64,000 nt of DNA, from positions 930,001-994,000 of the forward strand of contig NZ_SJPF01000003.1 of NCBI RefSeq assembly GCF_007859755.1, written 5' to 3'. How positions within the stretch are numbered: position 1 is the first letter of the stretch; every line of letters starts with the position of its first letter. Below, one piece after another: positions 12,426 through 22,764 of the stretch. Source of the DNA: Blastopirellula retiformator. Lineage in GTDB: Bacteria; Planctomycetota; Planctomycetia; Pirellulales; Pirellulaceae. The notes under the pieces were generated by a model. That model made no database searches, was not told the origin of the DNA, and was given only the letters and a program-made list of their open reading frames with translations. A program made the position numbers and the translations under genes.

Positions 12426-12515
12426 GTGGGAACGAAGAAGACAGGAAAAGGTCGGCGGAAAATCGGTCGTAAGAAGCGTCGCATGCGTGCGAAGATTCGT
12501 CACCGCAAGAAGTGA
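12426..12515 (+). CDS. 29-residue highly basic protein, AURKAIP1/COX24-like ribosomal protein candidate
   Basis: A GTG-initiated gene with a GGAGA ribosome-binding site 5 nt upstream encodes 29 residues, of which about 17 are Lys or Arg (begins MGTKKTGKGRRKIGRKKRR). The pattern GRRKIGRKKRRMRAKIRHRKK resembles the COX24/mS38 (AURKAIP1) motif found in mitochondrial small-subunit proteins and in very short bacterial proteins. Some planctomycete proteomes list short proteins under this name (recalled, not searched). The density of basic residues and the Met-Arg-Ala-Lys core fit an rRNA-binding peptide. A hairpin follows 45 bases later. Alternative: another small basic ribosomal or nucleoid protein. 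Confidence 0.75.
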   Translation: MGTKKTGKGRRKIGRKKRRMRAKIRHRKK

Positions 12516-12856
12516 TCCGTCCGCCGGAGCGCCTTTCGAGGTAAACCGACAAAAATGCCGAAAGCGGCGACCCCAGCGGTCGTCGCTTTCTGCTGCGCGG
12601 ACTGCTAGGCTTCTAGCATCTGTAGGGGGCGGTGGTCGCTCTTTTTTCGCCGTCGCCGCCTGCCGGAAGATCGCCCTCAACGCCCCAACTGCTATAATCT
12701 AGCTAGTCGTCAGGGGTTTCTGTATCGTTTCGCTGACTCAGCGAGATTCGTGGGGCCATGCGGGGCGGTTCTGAATAGATTAAATGAGGCGTCTTTTTCC
12801 ACGCTTGTCTCGACGCCGCAGTGATCTCCTCGCTTTTCGTAGAATTCCGAACGTCC
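12516..12856. other. Intergenic region before the giant-protein operon
   Basis: About 340 bases with a hairpin at 12561-12589 and no supported gene. A GTG at 12821 could extend the downstream protein by 12 residues, but that extension is not signal-peptide-like. Confidence 0.4.
12561..12589 (+). terminator. Hairpin downstream of the 29-codon gene
   Basis: AAAGCGGCGACC and GGTCGTCGCTTT (one G-U pair) form a 12-bp stem with a 5-nt loop. There is no long T-run after it, so termination strength is uncertain. Confidence 0.6.
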
Positions 12857-15800
12857 ATGTTTCGACCACCCGCTAGGCCGTCGTGCGCCAAGCTGGCCGC
12901 CATGATTGCAGCCATCGCGTGCTTCTTGTGCGTGCGGATCGTCGCAGCGCAGATGACGCCGCCATCGGGCGCGTCGCGGGCCACGGTCGAAGACAACGGC
13001 TCGACCCTCTTCTATCTGCAAGACGACAAGGGAGAGTATCGATTCGTCCCAGAGGCTTCTTACGAGGAGTTTCGGAAATGGTTTGACGAGATTCGGACCA
13101 GCGATGGGACCACCAGTCCTCCCAAGTATTCGTTGAAGCGGGTCGAGGTCGTCGGCGGCGCGAAAGACGGATACGTCGAACTTGATCTCACCTATCACTT
13201 TGAGCTGCTCGAGAAAGGTTGGACCAAGGCTTCGCTAGGCCTGGCCGGGGCGGCGATCCGCGAATTGCCGACGACTTCAGACGGTTCTCGCTGCTATGGC
13301 GAGCCTGATCCCAGTACCGGCAAGTACTTCCTGTGGATGCGGAATGAAGCGGAGGAAGAAACCCATCCGGTAGAGGTCCATCTGAAGGCGGCCGTTCGAA
13401 CCGAAACCAATGGCGACGAAACCCGCTTTAGCCTGAACGTTTCGTCCGCCTCAAAATTCCAGTTGAACTTGACCCTTCCGGCAGGCGTTGTCGCCTCGGC
13501 GTCGAGCAACGCCATTGGCGCCGCTGCGGGGAGCGCCTTGGTCACCGCAACCGACCAGACCGATGAGCATACATTGGTGACGGTCGAAACCTCGGGCGGC
13601 AGCACGCTGCAGATGACCTGGAGCCCGACGCGGCGCGCAATACAGGACGACGCCCCGATCTTGCGGGCGATCGGCGACATCGTCGCCACCATTGAAGACG
13701 ACCTGCAGTTGAAGACGACGGCCAATTTGCAGGTGACGTCGCTGAACGGGGCGCCAATCGAGTCATTTGATATTCGGATCACGAATGATGCCGAATGGCT
13801 GCCCCCTTCGCAAACGGTCGACTATCAGCTTCGTGAGGTATTTCTGCCCGACGGAGATGGCGTCGAACAGCGTTACGTCCGCGTCGAATTTGCGAACAAG
13901 CTGCCGACGCGCGAGGTCGAGCTAAAGACGCGTCAAGTTGGGGTCGCCGACGCCAAGGAGAATCGGATCACTGCGGGCATTTTTGACGTTACGCAAGCCA
14001 AAGAGCAGGAAGGGCAACTGCGCCTGAATTACAGTGAAAACGTGATCGCCAGTTGGAGTATGCGAAACTATCGCCGCGAAGTGGTTGGCGATGGAATGGA
14101 CCAACGGGCCGCGTTTTCGTACGCCGCACAGCCTGCGGAAATCGAAATCAAAGCGACCACTAACCAGCCAACCTTGCAGGCGACCAGCGCCTCGTATCAG
14201 CTGGTGATCAACGAAGAAGACGTTCAGGTGGACGCCGATTTCGTCTTCTCGGTTCCCAAGTCGTATAGCGAGCCAATCACCTTCGACCTGCATGGCTGGA
14301 AGAACGTCGTCAAATTCAAAGAGAGCGACGTCGATTGGGCGCAAGCCGAGGTGGTCGATGGTCAGTGGCTGGCGCCGCTGCTCAGCGGCGAAACCGATCG
14401 CTCGACTTCCGCCGCTCGGTTGGCCCGGGTCTCGTTTACTGCGACCTTCCCGCTTGATTTGGACGATTTGGGGGGCGTCTCGCTGCCGATCATCCGTCCG
14501 CAAGTCGCCAAGCCGGCGGCCGCCTCGCTGACGATTTTTACAGCGCCCAATTTGAAGGCGTCGCCTGACTTTAGCGCCGACTCGCCGTATCAATTGGATG
14601 TCTTGGCCCACGAAGAAAACGTCGGCGTCCAAAGGGTGCATTTACGGATGAATCCGACCGAGCGGATGCAGCCGTTGCGCCTGGGACTGGAGCAAATCGA
14701 TCAACAGCTGTTTGTGACGCCGCGCGCGGCGATCGATATTGAACCGCCGCTCCGCTCGCTGGAGTCGAGCCCGCCCGACTCACGTTGCCAGGTGGTGCAG
14801 ACGTTCAGGATCCACGCCTTCTACGGCGGCATCGGCAATTTGTTGTTGCATGGTGCGCCTCGCTCGGCGCTCGCCGATCTGGTGATTCGTCTCGACGGCG
14901 AAGAGGTGGGCTACGCGCAGCTTCAATCGCCGCCGGACGTAACCGAATCGGCCCTGCGGATCGATGTGCTGGGCGAACCGACCGAGGCGGAGTTGACGAT
15001 CGAGTACAAGGTGAGTTCGCCAGGGGCGGCGCTCGCCAGCTCTGGCGAGATGGCGCCGATGATAACCACAATCCCACTGGTCTGGCTAGCGACCGAGCCA
15101 AGCTTGGCTGGCCCGATCAAAATGGTCGTGCGGCCAACCGAACTGACGATCTCGTCCCAGTCGGGCATCAACGTCGTGGCGCCCGATCCGGCCTGGGGCG
15201 AAGTGCCAAGCGACAGCCCTAACGTGCTGCTGCAGTTAGAGTCGGTGGCGACCGGGCAGAACGCCGCGCCGACCGCGGTGACGCTGGAGTTCTCGAAGCG
15301 CCCCGGCGGAGTCGGCGACTTGCGGACGCGGGTGAAACGCTGCTGGATCCAAGACGCGTTGACGTCCGACCAGCGACGGACGCGGGCCTGTTTCCTGCTG
15401 CAAACGCGCCAGCCGACGCTGACGCTGCAGCTTCCCGCAGGGGCGGAATTGTTTGAAGCCAATTGGAACTCGCGGCGGATCGAGAATGACGACAGTGGGC
15501 GGGTGACGTTGCAGATCGAGCCGACCGAGCTCTCGCGGACCACGGCGATGGACACGCTGGAGGTTTGGTTCGAGATCAAGGGCGCCGGACTCACCACGGG
15601 CGAGCCGCTCGAGCCGCCGGTCTTGGAAGAGGCGGTCTATCTGGAGCCGGTCTATTATCAGCTGGCCTGTCCGAGCGATTGGTTTTGCTTGTCGGCGCCA
15701 GGTTTGACCGAAGAGATGTTGTGGGAATGGGAAGGTCTGAGTTACTTGCCGATCGAACGACTGAATCAGAAGAATCTCGAGAGTTGGGCGAACGCCAGCG

Positions 15801-16246
15801 AGCAAAGCTCATTTCCGCCTGGTATGAGCCAGTATCTCTACAGCTCGATCGGCGCTCCGAAAGCGATCGATCCCTGGTTTGTTCGCCGCCGCACCTTGAT
15901 GGGGGCGTTTGGCGGGATCGCGTTAGCGCTCGGGCTGGGCCTGTTCTACTTGCCGCAGATGCGGCGGGCGACGGTGATTGGCGTACTGGTCGCCGCCACG
16001 GCCGCCATGGCGATCTTCTATCCACATCATGCCGTCTTGTTGGGCGGCATGGCGGCGATTGGATTGGCCTGTAGTCTGTTCTCGATTGTCCTGTACTTTG
16101 CGCTTGGAACGCGCCGTCCGGCGCGGACCGTGGTTCGCCGGACCGGATCGGAGTCGCAGGTGCGGGCCTTGTCGCCGGAATCGGCCGAGCCGGTGTCGAC
16201 GCAAGCTGGTTCCGCTTTGCTGAAGTCGTCTTCGGCGGAGGCGTAA
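12857..16246 (+). CDS. Giant envelope protein A, secreted with C-terminal membrane segments, unknown function
   Basis: The 1129-residue product has a signal peptide (hydrophobic core MIAAIACFLCVRIVAA, cleavage near AAQ), a long beta-rich periplasmic region, and three or four hydrophobic segments near residues 1013-1085. A short cytoplasmic-like tail follows. ATG 12857 is chosen because it places a positively charged region before the hydrophobic core; GTG 12821 is possible. I recognise no domain. Its N-terminal module has an aromatic/Pro segment (LFYLQDDKGEYRFVPEASY), a Lys-rich linker and a strand set (DGYVELDLTYHFELL). It resembles both halves of the next protein. The stop is one base before the next start, so the two form an operon. 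Confidence 0.85.
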   Translation: MFRPPARPSCAKLAAMIAAIACFLCVRIVAAQMTPPSGASRATVEDNGSTLFYLQDDKGEYRFVPEASYEEFRKWFDEIRTSDGTTSPPKYSLKRVEVVGGAKDGYVELDLTYHFELLEKGWTKASLGLAGAAIRELPTTSDGSRCYGEPDPSTGKYFLWMRNEAEEETHPVEVHLKAAVRTETNGDETRFSLNVSSASKFQLNLTLPAGVVASASSNAIGAAAGSALVTATDQTDEHTLVTVETSGGSTLQMTWSPTRRAIQDDAPILRAIGDIVATIEDDLQLKTTANLQVTSLNGAPIESFDIRITNDAEWLPPSQTVDYQLREVFLPDGDGVEQRYVRVEFANKLPTREVELKTRQVGVADAKENRITAGIFDVTQAKEQEGQLRLNYSENVIASWSMRNYRREVVGDGMDQRAAFSYAAQPAEIEIKATTNQPTLQATSASYQLVINEEDVQVDADFVFSVPKSYSEPITFDLHGWKNVVKFKESDVDWAQAEVVDGQWLAPLLSGETDRSTSAARLARVSFTATFPLDLDDLGGVSLPIIRPQVAKPAAASLTIFTAPNLKASPDFSADSPYQLDVLAHEENVGVQRVHLRMNPTERMQPLRLGLEQIDQQLFVTPRAAIDIEPPLRSLESSPPDSRCQVVQTFRIHAFYGGIGNLLLHGAPRSALADLVIRLDGEEVGYAQLQSPPDVTESALRIDVLGEPTEAELTIEYKVSSPGAALASSGEMAPMITTIPLVWLATEPSLAGPIKMVVRPTELTISSQSGINVVAPDPAWGEVPSDSPNVLLQLESVATGQNAAPTAVTLEFSKRPGGVGDLRTRVKRCWIQDALTSDQRRTRACFLLQTRQPTLTLQLPAGAELFEANWNSRRIENDDSGRVTLQIEPTELSRTTAMDTLEVWFEIKGAGLTTGEPLEPPVLEEAVYLEPVYYQLACPSDWFCLSAPGLTEEMLWEWEGLSYLPIERLNQKNLESWANASEQSSFPPGMSQYLYSSIGAPKAIDPWFVRRRTLMGAFGGIALALGLGLFYLPQMRRATVIGVLVAATAAMAIFYPHHAVLLGGMAAIGLACSLFSIVLYFALGTRRPARTVVRRTGSESQVRALSPESAEPVSTQAGSALLKSSSAEA

Positions 16247-16247
16247 C

Positions 16248-19200
16248 ATGCGGCGCCTGATGCTCTTCATGTTGATGCTGATCGCGGCGGTCGCCGGTAG
16301 CGGTTGGGCCTTCGCTGATGACGCAGTTCCGCCGATCGAATACCGGCGTCTCTACGTGCCGGTCGGACAGGAGAAAATTTGGCCCCGCAACGGGTTCATT
16401 TACGCGCCGGTGATTCGACTGAGCGACTTTGAAGCTGCGGTGCAAGCGATCCGCGATTCTCGAGGTGGACCCAGCGATGTCGCCCGCATTCGCAAAGCGG
16501 AATTGGTCGGTCGCGTCACCGAGACGATGATCGAAGGCGAAGCGACGTTCGACCTGGCGCTGGCCCGGCAAGACTTTGGGCAGCCGCAGCAGTTCGTTTC
16601 GTTTCAAGGGACGAACCTGGAGTTCTCGCCGCTAGAGACGCTTGCGCCGATTGCGATTTCCAATCGGACCGACATTGCTCGTCCCGGCGTCAGCGACGGG
16701 GAAGTCGGCATTTGGGCGTCGCAGCCCGAACCAAAGATGCGGTGGCGAGCGGTCGCGGACGAATTGGGAGAGTTTGCTCTGCGACTTCCGCCAGCAGGCT
16801 CGGCAAGTTTGCGGCTGCAATTGACGCCCGAACAGCAAGTTCAGGCCGATATCGGTATCGTGCAAGAAATCGCGTCGGCAGAGGGCCCGAGCGAATGGCT
16901 CTTGTTGCCCGACTCACTGGGACAGGTCGAGTTTCGAATTCTTGATCGTCGTGAAGCCGATAGCGCGTCGCCGGTGCATGTCGCTCAGCACGCCGAATAC
17001 CAGGTGACCCCGTCAAGCGTCGAAGTGATGACCCGGTTGATTTGCGCTTCGACCGCCGAGCCGCTCCGTAAGTTTGAATTGACCAGCGATGCGCGGCTTA
17101 TCTTGGGTGATGTGGCGCTGTTCGATTCCGAGCGGCGTCGTCAGTCGGTCGCTTGGGAGCAGTCTCCTCCGAACGAAGCGGGAAAGCGTCGCTTGACGAT
17201 TCGATTGCCCGAGAATGACGATCGGCTTTGCGAGTTCCAGATTACCGGCGTTGTACCGCTAGAAAAAACGTCCGTCTCGTTACGGGCGCCGCTCATGTCG
17301 GTTGATTCGGCGATGTGGCAAGAGGGAGAGCTGACGGTTTCGCTCGACGACGTCTGGCGGATGACGGCTTTGGACGTACGGCAGGCCAAGCGAGGCGTCC
17401 TGCAGTCAGGCGCGTCGCAGCAGAAAAAGACGCAGTTCGTCCTGTTTTCGCCAACGGCGGCGATCGATTTTTCGCTGTCCCGGATCGAGCCGCGACTCCA
17501 TTATCGCCAAGGGAACGTCGTCAAAATTAGTCCGACGAAGATCGTCGCCAATGCGAAGGTGGTCGTTTCGGCGAGTGAAGGGGAGACGCTCGACTTGCAG
17601 TTTGACGTGCTCCCGGGCTGGAATATCGACTCGCTGACGACCGATCCAGCGGCCAAGGAAATGCTGGATCGATGGTATATGGACGATGACGGTCAATTGA
17701 ACGTGAGGCTGAAACGCCCCGTTTCGCCGCAAGAGTCGGTGACGATCAACGCACGCAGTTCTCGTCCCCGTCGCGAAACTGAAATTGGTTACGACACCCG
17801 CAAGTTGAAGCCGATCCAGCCAGCGGGCGATCTGCAGGCCGATTGGATTCGGGTTTCGGCCGACGAGACGATCGAACTGCGCCCCTCGCCAGAGTCGGCC
17901 GAACTGCTGATCGACGCGGACGGCATGACGGAGGCGGCGAAGGCATTATTGCCTGCGGAAGCTCCGGTTGGCTCGCTGGCGTTTGCGTCACGGACCCCCC
18001 GCTACGGCGATCCAGTTGTGTTGACCGTGCCGAAACGGGGCGGCTACCAGGTGGGGATCTTGTGCGGCGTCCTGCTTCGCGATGACGAGATGAAGGAGCG
18101 GATTGAAATCGAAATCGATGGCGCCGGAGATTTCAACGAACCAATCTTGCTGCACGCGACCGAAGCGGCGAAGGAACTGCGCACCTGGAGGTTGAACGAC
18201 GGGGCGGACGTAGTTTGCGTTCCGCTACCGATTCAAGGGGGCGAACAGTCGGAGCTGGCCGCCTACCAACTTCGTTTGCCGTCGGGAACGAAGCTGCCTG
18301 CTACGCTGTCGACCGATCTTATCCGCCCAATCTCGGGCGGGGCTGCTCCCATCTTGTTGTCGACGCCGCAGATTGCAGCTCAAACGAACCAGCTGGATGT
18401 TGCGGCGCCGCAGGATTGGCAGTTGACGGTGGGAGAAACGTTTCCGTTGTCGCCGATCTATTCCAACATGACGCCGGACGAAGATGCCCGGCAGAAACGC
18501 CAGTTTCGCTATCGGGCGATCGACGTATCGCGGGTGAGCGACGAATTGGGGGGCGGCCCCACGATTTCGATCAACGCCAAGCCGGTCGCGCTTGATCCGT
18601 ATGCCGATTTGGCCGAGTTTCGTTTTGAACTGCGACGCGACTGTGTGCTGGTGGACGCCGAGTATCGGTTGATCGCCCCTGATTTCGGTTTGCTGAAGTT
18701 TCGTTTTCCTCCCGGCTGTCGACTGCTGTCGGTGCAGCTTGATGGACAGCTGGCAGCCGAAAAGAAACTGGGAGAAGATGAGTTCGCCCTCGAGTTGCCT
18801 GGATCGGCGCAGCCGCAGGTTTGCTCAATCCGTTACGAAACCGCCGCACCCCGGTTTCCGCTAATGGGGCCGTTCGACTTGCAGCGGCCAGTCACCAATT
18901 TCGACATCCTGCAATCGACATCGCACGCCGGAACGTCGCAGTTGACGTTCTTTACCTGGGAGCCGTCTCTTCCGCGGCACCTGCGTAGCATGCTGCTCCA
19001 TGGCTTGTACGCCGGATCGAAGATCGATGTCCGCCGTCAGATGATGGAGCTACCTGGCGAAACGTCGACTGTCTGGGCGATTGATCCGCAGCAGCTCATC
19101 GCGTTGGGGTACGTAATGCTTGGAATTTCGTTCCTCGCGGGTTGGTTGATCCCGCGTTGGCGGATTGGGCTGTTGATTGCCGCGCTGGCGGTTGGCTTGG

Positions 19201-22200
19201 CGGCGATCCTGTTGCCGACGACGTTGGCGCCCCTGACCGCGGGAGTCTTCCAGGGGCTCATCGCCGGATGCGCGTTTCATTGGTTCGCGTCGGCCTGGCG
19301 GGAAGTGGACGAAGAAGACTCACGCAGCGTGCGAACCGCGGCGGGTCTGCTGTTTGTGCTGGCCTTGCTCTCGCCAAGCGACGCGGCTTGGGCGCAGCAA
19401 CCGGCGGTCGGAAAAACGGAGCCGATCACCTATCCGATCTGGATACCAATTGACGAAGAGAAAGAGCCGACCGGCGACGTCTATCTGCCGCAGCCGCTGT
19501 ACGACTATCTCTTTTCGGCCTCAAAAAATCCAATCTACACACCGTTGGCGGTCGACGTGACGGCCGCTTCCTGGCGGGTTTCGCCGCCGACGGCCAGCAT
19601 GTCCGAAACGTTCAGCGCCGCTGGGTTGTTTGACGTCCGCTCGGCGGTTAACGGCGCGACGTTCACGTTGCCGCTGGGTGAGGAATTTGTGGCGGGCTTG
19701 CAGTCGGTCTTGGTCGACGAAATCCCGGTGTCGATGGCGGACTTCGCCGAACAAAAGGAGTTGACGCTCACGTTGGACGATGCGGGAGAGCATCGGGTGA
19801 AGATCGTCGCCCAGCTACCGGCCGATCAAAACGTCGCTTGGAAAACGCCTCGCTGTTTGAACGCTGAGTTGCGTTACGAGTCGATCGCCAGCAAGCCGGT
19901 CGCAGAGATTCTCGCGAATGGGCGTCCCCTCCCGTTTCAATCGCTCTCGACTTTCACGAGCATTCCGCTCGGTGCGGTGCGCGAAATCGGCTGGGCGCCT
20001 AACGCCGACTCGAATGACGGACGATTTCATGCTCGGCAGGTCGATTTATTCCAACTGGGGCAACCTTCGCCAACGCTGATCACGCGTCTGGAACTGACGC
20101 CGATCAGCGGCGAAATCAAGACGTGCCGCGTGATGTTCGATCCACGTTTGCGTTGGAACCAAGTGAAGTCTCCTGGCGTGTCGATCGAGGTCGACGGAAA
20201 CGAATTGGTCGCGACGTTCCAGCCTGCGGTTGACGAACCGGCGGCGCTGGAGCTTTCGTTTTCGCTCGACGAGTCAACCGGCGTGGGAGCGTTTGATATT
20301 CCGCAGGTTGCGGTGTCGGACGCCGAAACGAAGCAGCGCTGGACGGCGATCGCTGCGCCCATCAGCGCCGAAACCGTCTGGCGAAAAGAAGCGAGTAGCT
20401 TGATGACGGTGAAGACGCCGGAGTTTGTCGACGCCTGGCCGGCGCCGATCGATGGCCTACGCCGCGCGTTTGACTTAAGCGGCGAATCGACCACGCCCTC
20501 GATTGTCGACGTGACGCCGATCGCCTCGAAGCTGTTTATCACGGCGAACGAATTTGTGCATGTCGGCTCGCTCCGTTCTGACTACCGCATGGATTTGCAA
20601 CTGGAAACGCTAACCGGCGACGTTTCCTCGTTGTCGTTAGAAATGACGCAGGGCTGGTCGGTCGACGACGTCGCGTTCATCGCCGATGGCGTGGTGCGAA
20701 ACGTCAGTTGGCAGTATGACGAGCCGACCTCGCGGCTGTCGATGTTTTTTGCGACGCCGCTGCGCTCGCTGGCCGAGATCCGGATCGGCGGGCACTTTGC
20801 GACTGATCTGGCGGCCGCACTCGAGGTTAAGTTGCCGCGTGTGATTGGTGCCCAGATCGATTCTTCGTACCTGCACATCTCCCATGACCCCGACGTCCGT
20901 TTGCGGCGGTTGCCCGAAATCGGTCCGCCGATGTTCGACACCGCCGCCAGCGAAGCGGCCCCGCCGTTGGAGTCGGATCAGGGACAATCGTACGGCAGTT
21001 TTCGCGTGCTCGACCCCGCCGGCGTGATGCAACTGACGATCCGCCGCCACAACGTGGAAATGGGCGGCGAAATGTTGTTGTCGGCCAAGGGAGGTGACGA
21101 AGGGTGGACCGTTCGCGTTGACTGTCGACTACGGCTGAAACGAACGGCGCCCGATCTGATCGAGTTTCTCGCCCCGGCCAATTACCGCTTGAAGTCAACA
21201 TCACTGATCGGCTTTGACGTTACGCAGCGATCGCTTGGCGCCAACGGCGTCATCTGGCAACTGCGCCCCTTGCGTCCGCTGCCCGACGAATTTCAACTGA
21301 GCCTGGCGGCCGATGTCGAAACGCCCAGTATTGGCGACCTGGTGATTCGCCCCGTTCGCTTGCTTGGCCAGTTCCCGCCGCAATATGTCGCGGTTCCGCG
21401 GTCCTTTAACTCGCAGCAGATCGTTTGGAGAACGCGCGAACTGCAGTCGGTCGCATTTCCTGATAGCTGGTTCGCCATGCATGTTCCGCCTGGCAGTCAG
21501 GTTTATCAGTCCCTCTCGGGAAGCTATGAGTGCCGCGTCGTCGGCCTGTTGCCGACCGAGGAAACGCCGCGGATTGCGGCGCTGCGGCACGATGTGAAGG
21601 TGGCCGATGACTCGAAGTGTTTGACGACGTCGACGATCTATCTGTCGCCGGAAGGCAGCGATAATTTCACATTCCGCTTGCCGCATGGCGCCAAGCTGTT
21701 GTCGACGGCGATCGAAGGCAAGGTCGTCATCGCTGAGACGGGGGAAGAGGGCCTGGTGACCGTTCCGCTGTTGTCTCGTTCGCTGCCGCAAGAACTGGTC
21801 ACGTCGTATGTCGCCGAGGCGGCGTCGCTTTCCGCTGGCGGATTGCAGGTGATCACGTTCGATTCTCGCACGACCACGCCGACGCCGCTGTGGCGGATTG
21901 AAAGCCAGCGCGGGCTCGAGAGCGACTTCACCCCATTGACCGTCATCGAGTGGCGCACCGATCGATTTGTCGAAGCGTGGCGACGCTGGAAGCGAGGGAT
22001 TCGCGATAGCGACGCAACGGCGGCCGAAGTCGTCGCGTGGAAAGAATGCCGGCTGCAGGCGGCGGACGACGCCTGGCACGCGCTCGCGCGCTTGCTGAAA
22101 GAGGTTCAGGGAGAGCGTTTCGACCCGCCGCAATATTTCCGCGATCTCACCTCGGGCGATGAGCTAAGCCGGATGGAAGCCGAGGTCGCCCAAGCGGGAC

Positions 22201-22604
22201 TTTCTCCCCAGACCCATGACGAAGCCTGGAGCGACGTACTCTATGGCAAAGGGGATGTGGTGCGATTGAGCTGGAAGAAGACGGCTTGGAATCTTCAATG
22301 GCGGCGACCCTTGCTAGTTGGCGGCGGCGTGCTAGCGTCGCTGTTGATGCTGACGCTTTTCTGGCGGCGTCCAGAACTTTGGGAGCTTTCGGCGGCTTGG
22401 ATGTCGCGGTGGCCGCATGCATTGGGAGCAGCTGCGGGAATTACGTGGGGGCTTTTTTTGCAGCCTGCGTTTGTTGGTTGGATCGTGGCGGCGGCGTTCG
22501 TTTTCGGCGCTGCTCCGCTTCGTCTCACGCGCAATGGAAACGGCGATTCGGGAAGATCTTTCCTGGGCAAATTAGAACGTAGCGTCCATAAATCTCGTCG
22601 CTAG
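16248..22604 (+). CDS. Giant envelope protein B, two fused modules with internal membrane segments, unknown function
   Basis: The 2118-residue product begins with a signal peptide (MRRLMLFMLMLIAAVAGSGWAFA). Residues about 25-950 form a beta-rich secreted module, followed by three hydrophobic segments (about 955-1017). A second signal-peptide-like stretch (RTAAGLLFVLALLSPSDAAWAQ, about 1029-1050) opens another beta-rich module (about 1051-2000). Three closing hydrophobic segments follow (about 2020-2090). The modules share an opening pattern: Tyr-x-Pro-Ile/Val near residue 30 and near 1060, then [IV]Y[AL]P about 15-20 residues later. It looks like two ancestral secreted proteins fused end to end. 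No catalytic motif is visible; a structural or scaffold role is only a guess. Confidence 0.85.
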   Translation: MRRLMLFMLMLIAAVAGSGWAFADDAVPPIEYRRLYVPVGQEKIWPRNGFIYAPVIRLSDFEAAVQAIRDSRGGPSDVARIRKAELVGRVTETMIEGEATFDLALARQDFGQPQQFVSFQGTNLEFSPLETLAPIAISNRTDIARPGVSDGEVGIWASQPEPKMRWRAVADELGEFALRLPPAGSASLRLQLTPEQQVQADIGIVQEIASAEGPSEWLLLPDSLGQVEFRILDRREADSASPVHVAQHAEYQVTPSSVEVMTRLICASTAEPLRKFELTSDARLILGDVALFDSERRRQSVAWEQSPPNEAGKRRLTIRLPENDDRLCEFQITGVVPLEKTSVSLRAPLMSVDSAMWQEGELTVSLDDVWRMTALDVRQAKRGVLQSGASQQKKTQFVLFSPTAAIDFSLSRIEPRLHYRQGNVVKISPTKIVANAKVVVSASEGETLDLQFDVLPGWNIDSLTTDPAAKEMLDRWYMDDDGQLNVRLKRPVSPQESVTINARSSRPRRETEIGYDTRKLKPIQPAGDLQADWIRVSADETIELRPSPESAELLIDADGMTEAAKALLPAEAPVGSLAFASRTPRYGDPVVLTVPKRGGYQVGILCGVLLRDDEMKERIEIEIDGAGDFNEPILLHATEAAKELRTWRLNDGADVVCVPLPIQGGEQSELAAYQLRLPSGTKLPATLSTDLIRPISGGAAPILLSTPQIAAQTNQLDVAAPQDWQLTVGETFPLSPIYSNMTPDEDARQKRQFRYRAIDVSRVSDELGGGPTISINAKPVALDPYADLAEFRFELRRDCVLVDAEYRLIAPDFGLLKFRFPPGCRLLSVQLDGQLAAEKKLGEDEFALELPGSAQPQVCSIRYETAAPRFPLMGPFDLQRPVTNFDILQSTSHAGTSQLTFFTWEPSLPRHLRSMLLHGLYAGSKIDVRRQMMELPGETSTVWAIDPQQLIALGYVMLGISFLAGWLIPRWRIGLLIAALAVGLAAILLPTTLAPLTAGVFQGLIAGCAFHWFASAWREVDEEDSRSVRTAAGLLFVLALLSPSDAAWAQQPAVGKTEPITYPIWIPIDEEKEPTGDVYLPQPLYDYLFSASKNPIYTPLAVDVTAASWRVSPPTASMSETFSAAGLFDVRSAVNGATFTLPLGEEFVAGLQSVLVDEIPVSMADFAEQKELTLTLDDAGEHRVKIVAQLPADQNVAWKTPRCLNAELRYESIASKPVAEILANGRPLPFQSLSTFTSIPLGAVREIGWAPNADSNDGRFHARQVDLFQLGQPSPTLITRLELTPISGEIKTCRVMFDPRLRWNQVKSPGVSIEVDGNELVATFQPAVDEPAALELSFSLDESTGVGAFDIPQVAVSDAETKQRWTAIAAPISAETVWRKEASSLMTVKTPEFVDAWPAPIDGLRRAFDLSGESTTPSIVDVTPIASKLFITANEFVHVGSLRSDYRMDLQLETLTGDVSSLSLEMTQGWSVDDVAFIADGVVRNVSWQYDEPTSRLSMFFATPLRSLAEIRIGGHFATDLAAALEVKLPRVIGAQIDSSYLHISHDPDVRLRRLPEIGPPMFDTAASEAAPPLESDQGQSYGSFRVLDPAGVMQLTIRRHNVEMGGEMLLSAKGGDEGWTVRVDCRLRLKRTAPDLIEFLAPANYRLKSTSLIGFDVTQRSLGANGVIWQLRPLRPLPDEFQLSLAADVETPSIGDLVIRPVRLLGQFPPQYVAVPRSFNSQQIVWRTRELQSVAFPDSWFAMHVPPGSQVYQSLSGSYECRVVGLLPTEETPRIAALRHDVKVADDSKCLTTSTIYLSPEGSDNFTFRLPHGAKLLSTAIEGKVVIAETGEEGLVTVPLLSRSLPQELVTSYVAEAASLSAGGLQVITFDSRTTTPTPLWRIESQRGLESDFTPLTVIEWRTDRFVEAWRRWKRGIRDSDATAAEVVAWKECRLQAADDAWHALARLLKEVQGERFDPPQYFRDLTSGDELSRMEAEVAQAGLSPQTHDEAWSDVLYGKGDVVRLSWKKTAWNLQWRRPLLVGGGVLASLLMLTLFWRRPELWELSAAWMSRWPHALGAAAGITWGLFLQPAFVGWIVAAAFVFGAAPLRLTRNGNGDSGRSFLGKLERSVHKSRR

Positions 22605-22764
22605 CACGACTTTGCGGAGAATATCGCAACGTTGCGTTCGCAACTGGGCCGATACTTCATCTTGGCGGATGTCGGGCGATCGTTTAACATACCTGCTCAA
22701 ATTTGATTGCGGGATGAACGCCATCCTCTTCTGATTCTGCTGGCTAACATGGAAGGAGGCCGGA

